Positions 1 to 7,235 of a DNA stretch of 9,682 nucleotides are shown here, piece by piece; position 1 is the first letter of the stretch; each line of letters starts with the position of its first letter. The stretch comes from Pseudomonadota bacterium. Its GTDB lineage: Bacteria > Pseudomonadota > Alphaproteobacteria > Sphingomonadales > Sphingomonadaceae. Below the pieces are notes generated by a model. It ran no database searches. It was not told the DNA's origin and was given only the letters and a program-made list of their open reading frames with translations. The stretch covers positions 1 through 9,682 of the forward strand of contig JAFAEZ010000177.1 in assembly GCA_023423775.1 (NCBI GenBank), written 5' to 3'. The position numbers and the translations under genes are program-made.

Positions 1-837
1 CTCCACTTCGGGGCGCGAGCGGGCCATGAACTGCGCCGCCTCCTTGGTCGACGACGGCACCTCCACCGTCGGCGCGCGGCCGAGGCCGGGCGGCGGCGCC
101 ACCCCGAACGTTTCCTCGAACCGCGCCTCGGCATTGGCGAGCTGGCGGCGGAAGCGGGCGAGGTCGGCCTGCGACGAGGCAATGTAGCTTTCGACGCGCG
201 GCAGATCGCCGGGGGCGGAGACGCCCTGCGAGATGCGGGTCTGGATCGCCTCGCGCAATTCCTGCTGATTGTCGGCAAAGGCCTCGGCCAGGGTCACCAG
301 CGCGCGATAGGCGAAGACGTCGTACCAGGCGGCGATCGCATTCAGCGCCACCCGGTCCGCCTGCGCCTCGGCATCGAGGCTGGCGGCACGAAGCCGCGCG
401 CCGGCGGCGGCGATGCGGTTGGCGGTCGCGCCGAAATCCAGGATCGTCTGCTGCGCGCTGGCGAGCAGGTCGGTGCGCGCCGCCGAGCGCGACCGCTCGA
501 CGATATTGTCGGGATCGTTGTCGAATTCGCGCGCGAAGGAGCGCTGCGAATTGACGCTGAGATCGATCACCGGAAACAAGGCCGACCGTGCCTCCCGCCG
601 CGCCGCTTCGGCCTCGGCGATGCCCGCCACCGTCTCGTCCACGCCCGGGCTGCGATCTACCGCCTGCTGGACGAGCGCGGTGAATTCCGCCGCCGGCACG
701 CTGGTGCGGCTGAGCGCGATCACCGGATCGTCCGCGCGCTGGATGGCGAGCGGGTCGCGGGTCGGCTGCGGCAATTCCTTCACGGATGGCGCCGCCTGGG
801 CCAGCAAAGCTGCCACCGCGACGAGCGATACGGCCAT
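1..837 (-). CDS. TolC-family outer-membrane channel protein, partial (C-terminus beyond left edge)
   Basis: An open minus-strand frame runs from 837 to the window edge and gives 279 residues with no stop. The N-terminus is hydrophobic (MAVSLVAVAALLAQAAP), consistent with a Sec signal peptide. The mature part has the long Ala/Arg/Glu-rich helical stretches of the TolC family, with recognisable pieces such as QQTILDFGATANRIAAAGAR near residues 130-150, AAWYDVFAYRALVTLAEAF near 173-191 and QLANAEARFEETFG near 240-253. These resemble the AggA/TolC type used as outer-membrane ducts of type I secretion and efflux. Family members are usually about 450-500 residues, so roughly the last 40% is missing. 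The start is uncertain. A purine-rich stretch (AGAGGGGA) lies 14 nt before ATG 837 but only 8 nt before an in-frame TTG at 843. Another in-frame ATG at 894 lacks a visible ribosome site. It lies 120 bp downstream of the P450 gene on the same strand. The substrate is unknown. Confidence 0.85.
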   Translation of the reverse strand, partial: MAVSLVAVAALLAQAAPSVKELPQPTRDPLAIQRADDPVIALSRTSVPAAEFTALVQQAVDRSPGVDETVAGIAEAEAARREARSALFPVIDLSVNSQRSFAREFDNDPDNIVERSRSAARTDLLASAQQTILDFGATANRIAAAGARLRAASLDAEAQADRVALNAIAAWYDVFAYRALVTLAEAFADNQQELREAIQTRISQGVSAPGDLPRVESYIASSQADLARFRRQLANAEARFEETFGVAPPPGLGRAPTVEVPSSTKEAAQFMARSRPEVE

Positions 838-921
838 GGTCAAGAGCAGAATCCCCTCTGGGGCGCCCACAACCGCCCCAACCGTCGCGACCATGAAGCG
901 ATAAGTAGCGGTAGCCAAGCG

Positions 922-950
922 AAAATTGCGGGTTCGCGCAGGTTCCCCGC
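922..950 (-). terminator. Weak possible terminator after the P450 gene
   Basis: On the minus strand, 8 nt beyond the P450 stop, GCGGG (950-946) can pair with CCCGC (932-928) across a 13-nt loop, followed by AATTTT. The stem is only 5 bp and the loop is long, so this may be incidental. If it works, it would uncouple the P450 from the TolC-family gene downstream. Confidence 0.25.
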
Positions 951-957
951 GGTGCGT

Positions 958-2199
958 TCAGAAGTCCCAGCGCAGCATGTAACGCTCGGGCACGCCGCCG
1001 CGATAGTCGATCGGCGCGTCGGCGCGGAGATTGTTGCGCAGCAGGACCTGGCGGACGATCTCCGGCACCATCGCCGTGGCGACGTGCCGGCCCAGACACT
1101 CATGGTGGCCGTAGCCGAAGGTGAAGGTCTCCTCGGCGCTGCGGCGGGGATCGAACCTCTCCGGATCCGCATAGGCGGCCTCGTCGAACATCGCGCTGTG
1201 CGTGCAGGCCATGACCGTGGTGCCCGGCTGCACCGTGCGCGCGTGCGGCGTGCCCCCGGCGAACTGCGTGGCGCGGTGGCAGGTGCGGAAGAAATAGGGA
1301 AAGGCCGGATTGAAGCGCAGAGCCTCGAACACATAACCGTCGAACTCGGCCGGGTCGTCCGCCGCCGCCGCCCGCTGCGCCCGCGCCAGCATGTCGGGCC
1401 GGCCGAGCAATTCGGCGAGCGCGTTGTTGACCGCGTGCGACGTGGTCTCGACCGCCCCGATCAGCAGCCCGCCGGCGTTGAACAGCACCTTCTTGAGCGG
1501 GAACCGGATGCCCTCGCTGAACGACAGCCGCAGCAGCCGCGCGACGCTGTCGTCGATATCGTTGCCGAGCTTCACCTGCACCGAGCGGCGCAGCACCAGC
1601 CGGCCGACGTAGAAAGCGAGCATGATGTTCGCCTTCTTGCGCTCCGCGATGATATGCTCGGCATCCTCGACCACGTCGGCGTCGAACGGCTGGTTGTGGA
1701 AGGCGTCCTGCTGGTTCCAGTAGGACCAGGCCTGGAGCTTGGCGGGATCGCTGCGGGTGAAGCCGAAATGCTCCTGGACGAGCGCGATCGGCACCGCCCG
1801 GGTCAGCGCCTGCGGAGCGTCGATCCGGCCGTGCGACCTGTCGAGAATCTCGCGCGCCTTCGCCCCGACGAACGCCCGCATCGCCGGTATATGCTCGACG
1901 TCGAGGATCGCCTTCATCACCGATTTATCGCGCCAATGATCGGCGCTGTCGTCCTGCGCCATGAAATAATCGCCCTGCTTGGGCTTGTAGAGATCGACGC
2001 CGAAGTCGCGCCAGCGGGCGAGCACCAGCGTGCAATCCTGGTGGCGGGTGAGAAAAGTGAGTTCGGGCAGTTCGAGCACCGGCCGCTCGGCGCGCAGTTC
2101 GGCGAAGAAGGGTTGGCGCTCGTGCATCATCAGGCGGCGGACGAGCGGCCAGCGGCGGGCCGGCGGTGCCGCGTCGATCGAGTCGAGATACTGGCCCAT
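958..2199 (-). CDS. Cytochrome P450 monooxygenase
   Basis: This is a complete 413-residue soluble bacterial P450, a normal length for the class. The heme-binding loop is FGYGHHECLGR (residues 361-371) with Cys368 as the thiolate ligand. The I-helix oxygen-activation segment IGAVETT (247-253) has the acid-alcohol pair Glu251-Thr252. The K-helix ExxR motif is EALR (292-295). There is no N-terminal membrane anchor and no fused reductase, so electrons must come from separate ferredoxin and reductase partners, none of which is in the window. I chose ATG 2199 because GGGAG lies 6 nt upstream. An in-frame ATG at 2226 and TTG at 2244 would add 9 or 15 residues but have poorer ribosome sites. The gene is divergent from the trp leader and is followed, 120 bp on, by a TolC-family gene. 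The CYP family and substrate cannot be assigned from the sequence alone. Confidence 0.95.
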   Translation of the reverse strand: MGQYLDSIDAAPPARRWPLVRRLMMHERQPFFAELRAERPVLELPELTFLTRHQDCTLVLARWRDFGVDLYKPKQGDYFMAQDDSADHWRDKSVMKAILDVEHIPAMRAFVGAKAREILDRSHGRIDAPQALTRAVPIALVQEHFGFTRSDPAKLQAWSYWNQQDAFHNQPFDADVVEDAEHIIAERKKANIMLAFYVGRLVLRRSVQVKLGNDIDDSVARLLRLSFSEGIRFPLKKVLFNAGGLLIGAVETTSHAVNNALAELLGRPDMLARAQRAAAADDPAEFDGYVFEALRFNPAFPYFFRTCHRATQFAGGTPHARTVQPGTTVMACTHSAMFDEAAYADPERFDPRRSAEETFTFGYGHHECLGRHVATAMVPEIVRQVLLRNNLRADAPIDYRGGVPERYMLRWDF

Positions 2200-2312
2200 C
2201 GTCCGCTCCCGCTGTCGGCGCAGCATAAGCCAGCCGCCCCGCAATTGCGCGTGCCATCGTCTCCAATTCGGCAGGGATCGGCGGTTCTTTTGCGCGTCGT
2301 CCCGATCGGGGG

Positions 2313-2343
2313 TTGACGAACCCGTCCCGCCCGCTGATTTTAA
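2313..2343 (+). promoter_or_regulatory. Candidate sigma70-type promoter of the trp operon
   Basis: TTGACG at 2313-2318 matches 5 of 6 bases of the -35 consensus. The AT-rich run GATTTTAAA (2336-2344) sits 17 bp downstream, although its best hexamers (GATTTT 2336-2341, TTTTAA 2338-2343) match the -10 consensus at only 3 of 6. Transcription would start at about 2348-2350, at or next to the ATG of the Trp-rich leader ORF. The -35 lies inside a 14-bp dyad, GGGTT-GACG-AACCC (2310-2323), and a perfect palindrome CCCGATCGGG (2301-2310) abuts it. Either could be a repressor site, but I recognise no known operator; it does not look like the E. coli TrpR site. Confidence 0.45.
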
Positions 2344-2358
2344 AGGGGATGACGAACC
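2314..2358 (+). repeat. Direct repeat TGACGAACC at the trp promoter
   Basis: The 9-bp sequence TGACGAACC occurs at 2314-2322, overlapping the -35 element, and again at 2350-2358, overlapping the predicted transcription start and the first codons of the leader ORF. The copies are 36 bp apart in the same orientation. The placement suits a paired operator, but the second copy also encodes leader residues, so it may be chance. Confidence 0.3.
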
Positions 2359-2483
2359 GCGCTTCCTCGACGGACATGCAGGCCGCCCTTCCGGGCGTCG
2401 CCGCGGTGCGCGCGTCTTCCTCGCAGGCCTGGCTTTGGTGGCGGAACATGAATCCCGCGGCGGCCGCCTTGCGTCTTTGGTGA
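2349..2483 (+). CDS. trpL: Tryptophan operon leader peptide (attenuator sensor ORF)
   Basis: This ORF encodes 44 residues from ATG 2349, or 35 from the in-frame ATG 2376. It ends ...SSSQAWLWWRNMNPAAAALRLW-stop. Trp codons lie at 2430, 2436, 2439 and 2478, so three of four consecutive codons at 2430-2441 (W-L-W-W) and the last sense codon are Trp. Such a cluster in a tiny ORF, followed by a terminator hairpin and then a trp biosynthetic gene, is the hallmark of ribosome-mediated attenuation: a ribosome stalled at uncharged tRNA-Trp lets an antiterminator form. The start is uncertain. AAAGGGG abuts ATG 2349, too close for a normal Shine-Dalgarno, but the predicted transcription start falls at that ATG, so the mRNA may be leaderless. 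ATG 2376 has only a weak purine stretch before it. The peptide itself probably has little other function. Confidence 0.8.
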   Translation: MTNRASSTDMQAALPGVAAVRASSSQAWLWWRNMNPAAAALRLW

Positions 2484-2504
2484 ACCGGACCCTCTAGGTC
2501 CAGT
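2484..2504 (+). promoter_or_regulatory. Hairpin between the trp leader ORF and the attenuator
   Basis: Immediately after the leader stop, GGACC (2487-2491) pairs with GGTCC (2497-2501) around the loop CTCTA. AC (2484-2485) and GT (2503-2504) can extend the stem past one C-A mismatch. It lies between the Trp codons and the terminator, where pause or antiterminator structures form in trp leaders. As alternative pairings, GGCGG at 2440-2444 (overlapping the last Trp codon of the cluster) could pair with CCGCC at 2464-2468, and GGCGG at 2459-2463 could pair with the terminator's left arm CCGCC (2521-2525). The real competing fold needs an energy calculation. Confidence 0.45.
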
Positions 2505-2518
2505 CGACCCCAGAACAA

Positions 2519-2544
2519 GCCCGCCTTCCGGCGGGCTTTTTTTT
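2519..2544 (+). terminator. trp attenuator (Rho-independent terminator)
   Basis: GCCCGCC (2519-2525) and GGCGGGC (2530-2536) form a perfect 7-bp GC stem around the loop TTCC, followed by eight T (2537-2544). AA at 2517-2518 can add two pairs with the first T residues. It lies 36 nt after the leader ORF stop and 26 nt before trpD, so it would end transcription before any structural gene when tryptophan is plentiful. No gene upstream on this strand needs a terminator, which supports an attenuator role. Confidence 0.88.
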
Positions 2545-2570
2545 CGCGCGCTCCCCAAGGAAATCCCGAC

Positions 2571-3632
2571 ATGTACATGAACACCAGCCTGGCCCCGGCC
2601 GCCGCCACGTCCTTTCCCGACGCCCACGAAGACGCCCTCTCCCGCCTCTATGCCGGCCATTCGCTCGGCGAGGCCGAAGCGCACAGCCTGTTCGAGGCCC
2701 TGGTCGATGGCCGGCTCGACGAGCCCACCATGGCGGCGATGCTGATCGCGCTCCGCCTGAAGGGCGAGACCGCCCCCGAGCTGACCGGCGCCGCCCGCGC
2801 GCTGCGCGCCGCCGACGCGCCGTTCCCGCGTCCCGATTATCTGTTCGCCGACACCTGCGGCACCGGCGGCGACGGATCGGGCTCAATCAACGTCTCCACC
2901 GCCGCCGCCTTCGTCGCTGCGGCCTGCGGGCTCCCAGTCGCCAAGCACGGCAACCGCTCGATCACCTCGCGCTGCGGCTCCGCCGACGTGCTCGAGCAAC
3001 TGGGTGCCCGGCTCGATATCCCCGCCGAGACCGCGCGCCGCGCACTGGACGAGACCGGGATCTGTTTCTTGCTGGCGCCGCTCTACCACCCGGGCCTCAA
3101 ACATGCCGGCCCGGTGCGGCGTGCGCTCAAGGTGCGGACGATCATGAACATCCTCGGCCCGTGCGTGAACCCGGCCGAGCCCCAGGTGCAATTGCTGGGT
3201 GTCGCCGATCCGCGGATGATCGCGCCGGTCGCCGAGACACTCGCCGCTCTGGGGGTCGAGCGCGCGTTGGTCGTGCACGGCGCCGGGCTCGACGAGATCG
3301 CGCTGCACGGCGAGAGCGAAGCGATTCTGCTCGCCGACGGCACGATGCGCACGATGCGGCTCAGCCCCGAAGAGGCCGGCCTGCAGCGCCGCCCGGTCGC
3401 CACTATCAAGGGCGCCGGCCCGGAAGAGAATGCCGCGCGGCTCGCTGCCCTGCTCAAGGGCGAAGGCGCGGCCGCGGAAACCGAAGTGGTCGCGCTCAAT
3501 GCCGGCGCGCTGCTGATGACCGCCGGTCTCGCCGCCGATCTCAAGGACGGCGTCGCCCGGGCGCTGGACGCAATCCGCTCCGGCACCCCCTCGCGCCACC
3601 TCAAGATGTTCGTGGAAGCTACCAATGACTGA
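2571..3632 (+). CDS. trpD: Anthranilate phosphoribosyltransferase
   Basis: TrpD transfers phosphoribose from PRPP to anthranilate, the second step from chorismate to tryptophan, in the cytoplasm. The 353-residue protein has the PRPP/Mg site GTGGDGS (97-103), the following SINVSTAAAF segment and the anthranilate-site loop KHGNRS (125-130). The order and wording of these blocks (PFPRPDYLFAD, AAACGLPVAKHGNR) closely follow the C-terminal half of E. coli TrpGD, but the glutamine amidotransferase (TrpG) domain is absent, so this is a stand-alone TrpD. The start at ATG 2571 is set by AAGGA ending 9 nt upstream; ATG 2577 is the alternative. It is the first structural gene after the attenuator, and its last 8 bp overlap the next gene, pointing to translational coupling. 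No trpE or trpG is nearby. Confidence 0.97.
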   Translation: MYMNTSLAPAAATSFPDAHEDALSRLYAGHSLGEAEAHSLFEALVDGRLDEPTMAAMLIALRLKGETAPELTGAARALRAADAPFPRPDYLFADTCGTGGDGSGSINVSTAAAFVAAACGLPVAKHGNRSITSRCGSADVLEQLGARLDIPAETARRALDETGICFLLAPLYHPGLKHAGPVRRALKVRTIMNILGPCVNPAEPQVQLLGVADPRMIAPVAETLAALGVERALVVHGAGLDEIALHGESEAILLADGTMRTMRLSPEEAGLQRRPVATIKGAGPEENAARLAALLKGEGAAAETEVVALNAGALLMTAGLAADLKDGVARALDAIRSGTPSRHLKMFVEATND

Positions 3633-5021
3633 CGATGTTCTGGGCGCGATCGTCGCCCGCAAGCGTATCGACGTGGTGGAGCGGCTCGCCGACGTCACCC
3701 TCGAGGATCTGCGCGCACGCGCCGAGCCGACCTCTCGCAGCCTCAAGGCCGCTTTGGCGCGGCCCGGTGCCCGCTTCATCATGGAAGTGAAGCGCGTCTC
3801 CCCCTCCGAAGGGGCCTTGCGCAGCGAGGCCGATCCGGCAGCCTTCGCGCGTGCCTATCGCAGCGCCGCCGACGCGATCAGTGTGCTGATCGACGGTCCC
3901 TATTTCGGCGGCTCCTATGCCGATCTCGAAAAGGTGCGGGCGGAATTTTCCGGCCCGATCCTCGCCAAGGATTTCGTGGTCGACGTGCGCCAGGTCGCCG
4001 AGGCGCGCATCCACGGCGCCGACGCCGTGCTGGTGATGCTCTCGGTGCTGGACGATGCCGAGGCCGCCGCCGTAGTCGAGGAGGCGCGCAGGCTCGGCAT
4101 GGACGCCCTGGTCGAGGCGCATGATGCGGACGAGGTGCAGCGCGCGGTCGCGCTCGGCGCCGAAATCGTCGGCATCAACAATCGCGACCTCAAGACGCTG
4201 AAAGTCGACCTCGCCGTGACCGAGCGGCTCGCCGGACTGGTGCCGGCCGACCGGCTCGTCGTCGCGGAATCGGGCATAAAAGACCGCGCCGACGTCGCGC
4301 GCCTCAGCCGCCACGCCGACGCCTTCCTGGTCGGCTCCTCGCTGATGAAGGCGGAGGATCCGGCCGAGGCTGCGCGCGCCCTCGCCTTCGGCCGGGTCAA
4401 GGTCTGCGGCCTCACCGACGAACGCGATCTGGCGCTGGCCGCCGAATTCGGCGCCGCCTACGCCGGGCTGATCATGGTGCCGGAGACGCCGCGCGCGCTG
4501 GCGCCGGACCGGGCCCGGGCGCTGGCCGATGCGGCCGCGCAGCACGGCCTGCCTGCGGTAGGCGTCTTCCGCGACGAGGACACCGAGACCGTCGCACGTC
4601 GCGCCCGCGACCTCCGCCTGGAAGCGGTGCAGCTCCATGGCCGCGAGGACTACGATTATATCGCGGCGCTGCGGCCGCTGCTGCCCGAAGGCTGCGAGAT
4701 TTGGGCGGCAAGCGCCGTCGGCACGGACGTGGCCGAACCGCAGTCGGGAGCGGACCGGACCCTGTTCGACACGGCGGTCGACGGTCGCTCCGGCGGCACC
4801 GGCCGGGCCTTCGACTGGTCGCGCGTCGCGGACCATCCCGACCTCCGCCGTGCGCTGTTGGCCGGCGGCCTCAATCCGGACAATGCTCGGGCGGCGTCGC
4901 AGGTCGGCGCCTTTGCGCTCGACGTCGGCTCGGGGGTCGAAAGCGCGCCGGGCCGCAAGGATGCCGGCAAATTGCTTGCCTTTTTCGAAGCGCTGCGCAT
5001 TCCCGTGCGGGGAGACGCGTC

Positions 5022-5028
<7 letters not shown>
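3625..5028 (+). CDS. trpC: Bifunctional indole-3-glycerol phosphate synthase / phosphoribosylanthranilate isomerase (TrpC-TrpF fusion)
   Basis: One 467-residue chain carries two successive TIM-barrel enzymes, as in E. coli TrpC (about 450 residues). Residues 1-257 are the synthase. They include the N-terminal helix region, FIMEVKRVSPSEG (51-63) with Glu54 and Lys56, the catalytic-lysine segment ILAKDF (Lys115), GINNRDL (183-189) and VAESGI with Glu215. The isomerase follows from about 258, with KVCGLT (259-264) supplying the catalytic Cys261 and LFDTAVDGRSGGTG (380-393) supplying the catalytic Asp382. TrpF normally acts first (PRA to CdRP), then TrpC makes indole-glycerol phosphate. All key residues are present, so both halves should be active. 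The gene starts inside the end of trpD and overlaps trpB by 7 bp. Most alphaproteobacteria, as I recall, keep trpF as a separate gene, so the fusion is notable here. Confidence 0.96.
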
Positions 5029-6193
<1,165 letters not shown>

Positions 6194-6197
<4 letters not shown>

Positions 6198-6997
6198 CCG
6201 ATCGCTACGCAACCATGTTCGAGCGCCTGCGCGCGGCCGGTGAGGGCGCGTTCGGCGCGTTCGTGATGCTCGGGGATCCGGGCATCGACGAGACCGGCGC
6301 GATCCTCGACGCCCTGGTCGAGGCCGGCGCCGACATGATCGAGGTCGGCATCCCCTTCTCCGATCCGGTCGCCGACGGGCCGACCATCCAGGCCGCCGCC
6401 GAGCGCGCGCTGGCGCTGGGCGTCACCACCGCCGATTGCTTCGCCTTGCTGAAGGCGTTCCGCGCCCGCCACCCGCGGGTGCCGGTCGGCGTGCTGACCT
6501 ATGCCAATCTGGTGCTGGCCCGGGGCCGGGAGGCCTTCTACCGGGCGGCCGCCGACGCCGGCGTCGACAGCGTGCTGGTCGCCGACGTGCCCACGTTCGA
6601 GGCCGAGCCGTTCGTCCAGTCGGCCCGCAGCCACGGCATCGCGCCGGTGCTGATCGCCGCCGCCAACACACCCGAAATGACGCTGCGGCGGATCGCCCAA
6701 CTCGGCGAGGGCTATACCTATTGCGTCGCCCGCGCCGGCGTGACCGGCGCCGAGACGGAGATGCGGCTCGACCATGAAGCCCTGCTCGCGGCGCTGGAGC
6801 GCGAAGGCGCCGCGCCGCCGGTGCTCGGCTTCGGCATTTCGAGGCCGGACCATGTCCGGGCGGCGCTCGACGCCGGAGCGGCGGGCGTGATTTCGGGATC
6901 GGCAATCGTGCGCCTGATCGCGCGCGACGGCGCCGATGCCGTGCCGGCTGTCACGGCGTTCGTGGCGGAGATGCGGGCGGCGTGCAGGGGCGCGTGA
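6194..6997 (+). CDS. trpA: Tryptophan synthase alpha chain
   Basis: TrpA cleaves indole-3-glycerol phosphate to indole and glyceraldehyde 3-phosphate and passes indole through a tunnel to TrpB. The 267 residues match the family length (268 in E. coli). The catalytic acids are Glu50 in IEVGIPFSDP and Asp61 in VADGPT. Loop 6 is ARAGVTGAE, and the phosphate site is formed by GFGIS and GAAGVISGSAIV. The start codon overlaps the trpB stop as ATGA, with GAGG just upstream, typical of translational coupling that balances the two subunits. It is the last gene of the operon. A hairpin starts 3 nt after its stop, and the next gene is convergent. Confidence 0.97.
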
Positions 6998-6999
6998 AA

Positions 7000-7042
7000 A
7001 GGCCCCGCCGTGGAATAAAGGGAGAAGCACACGGCGAGGCCT
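7000..7042. terminator. Long imperfect hairpin just after trpA
   Basis: AGGCC-C-CGCCGTG (7000-7012) pairs with CACGGCG-A-GGCCT (7030-7042), giving 12 pairs with one C-A mismatch and a 17-nt loop. On the plus strand there is no T run after it, so it would be at best a weak terminator or a 3'-end stabiliser for the trp mRNA. On the minus strand it is followed by TTTT (7000-6997), giving a better terminator for leftward transcription. Because the protease gene already has its own terminator at 7183-7217, this one could belong to a separate short minus-strand transcript. The remaining 7043-7182 stretch shows no gene I can support. Confidence 0.5.
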
Positions 7043-7182
7043 AGTGACCCTTGTGCCCCACTCAGGATCCCGGTCGTTATAAGCCCTAAGCGCCGCCAGC
7101 GACACGGTATTTCCGCTATAGTAAGGCACCTGTGCGAGATCGGGACGCTTCGCGCCGATGCTGTGATCGCCATGCCCGGCAC

Positions 7183-7217
7183 AAAGAAAGGGCGCCCCGG
7201 CCGAAGCCGGAGCGCCC
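7183..7217 (-). terminator. Rho-independent terminator of the metalloprotease gene
   Basis: On the minus strand, GGGCGC-T-CCGGC (7217-7206) pairs with GCCGG-G-GCGCCC (7201-7190) around the tetraloop TTCG, an especially stable loop. TTTCTTT (7189-7183) follows. It sits 18 nt past the protease stop codon, in the right orientation to end its transcript. Confidence 0.85.
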
Positions 7218-7235
7218 TCGTCTCGATCGCCAAGA

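Noticed and set aside
952..2316. A 454-codon plus-strand frame opposite the P450
   Set aside because: Antisense shadow; the protein is rich in Arg, Glu and His without family motifs, while the minus strand has all P450 signatures.
1925..2608. Minus-strand frames covering the trp leader region (also 2340-2684 and 2494-2886)
   Set aside because: They run through the attenuator and into trpD in antisense and have no protein-family features; the plus-strand leader and terminator explain the region.
3619..4836. A 405-codon minus-strand frame opposite trpC(F)
   Set aside because: Antisense shadow within a gene whose catalytic residues are all intact on the plus strand.
4701..5021. Extended N-terminus for trpB from an upstream in-frame ATG
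   Set aside because: This part only re-reads trpC in another frame. The internal ATG 5022 has a good ribosome site, and the protein from there aligns end to end with TrpB.
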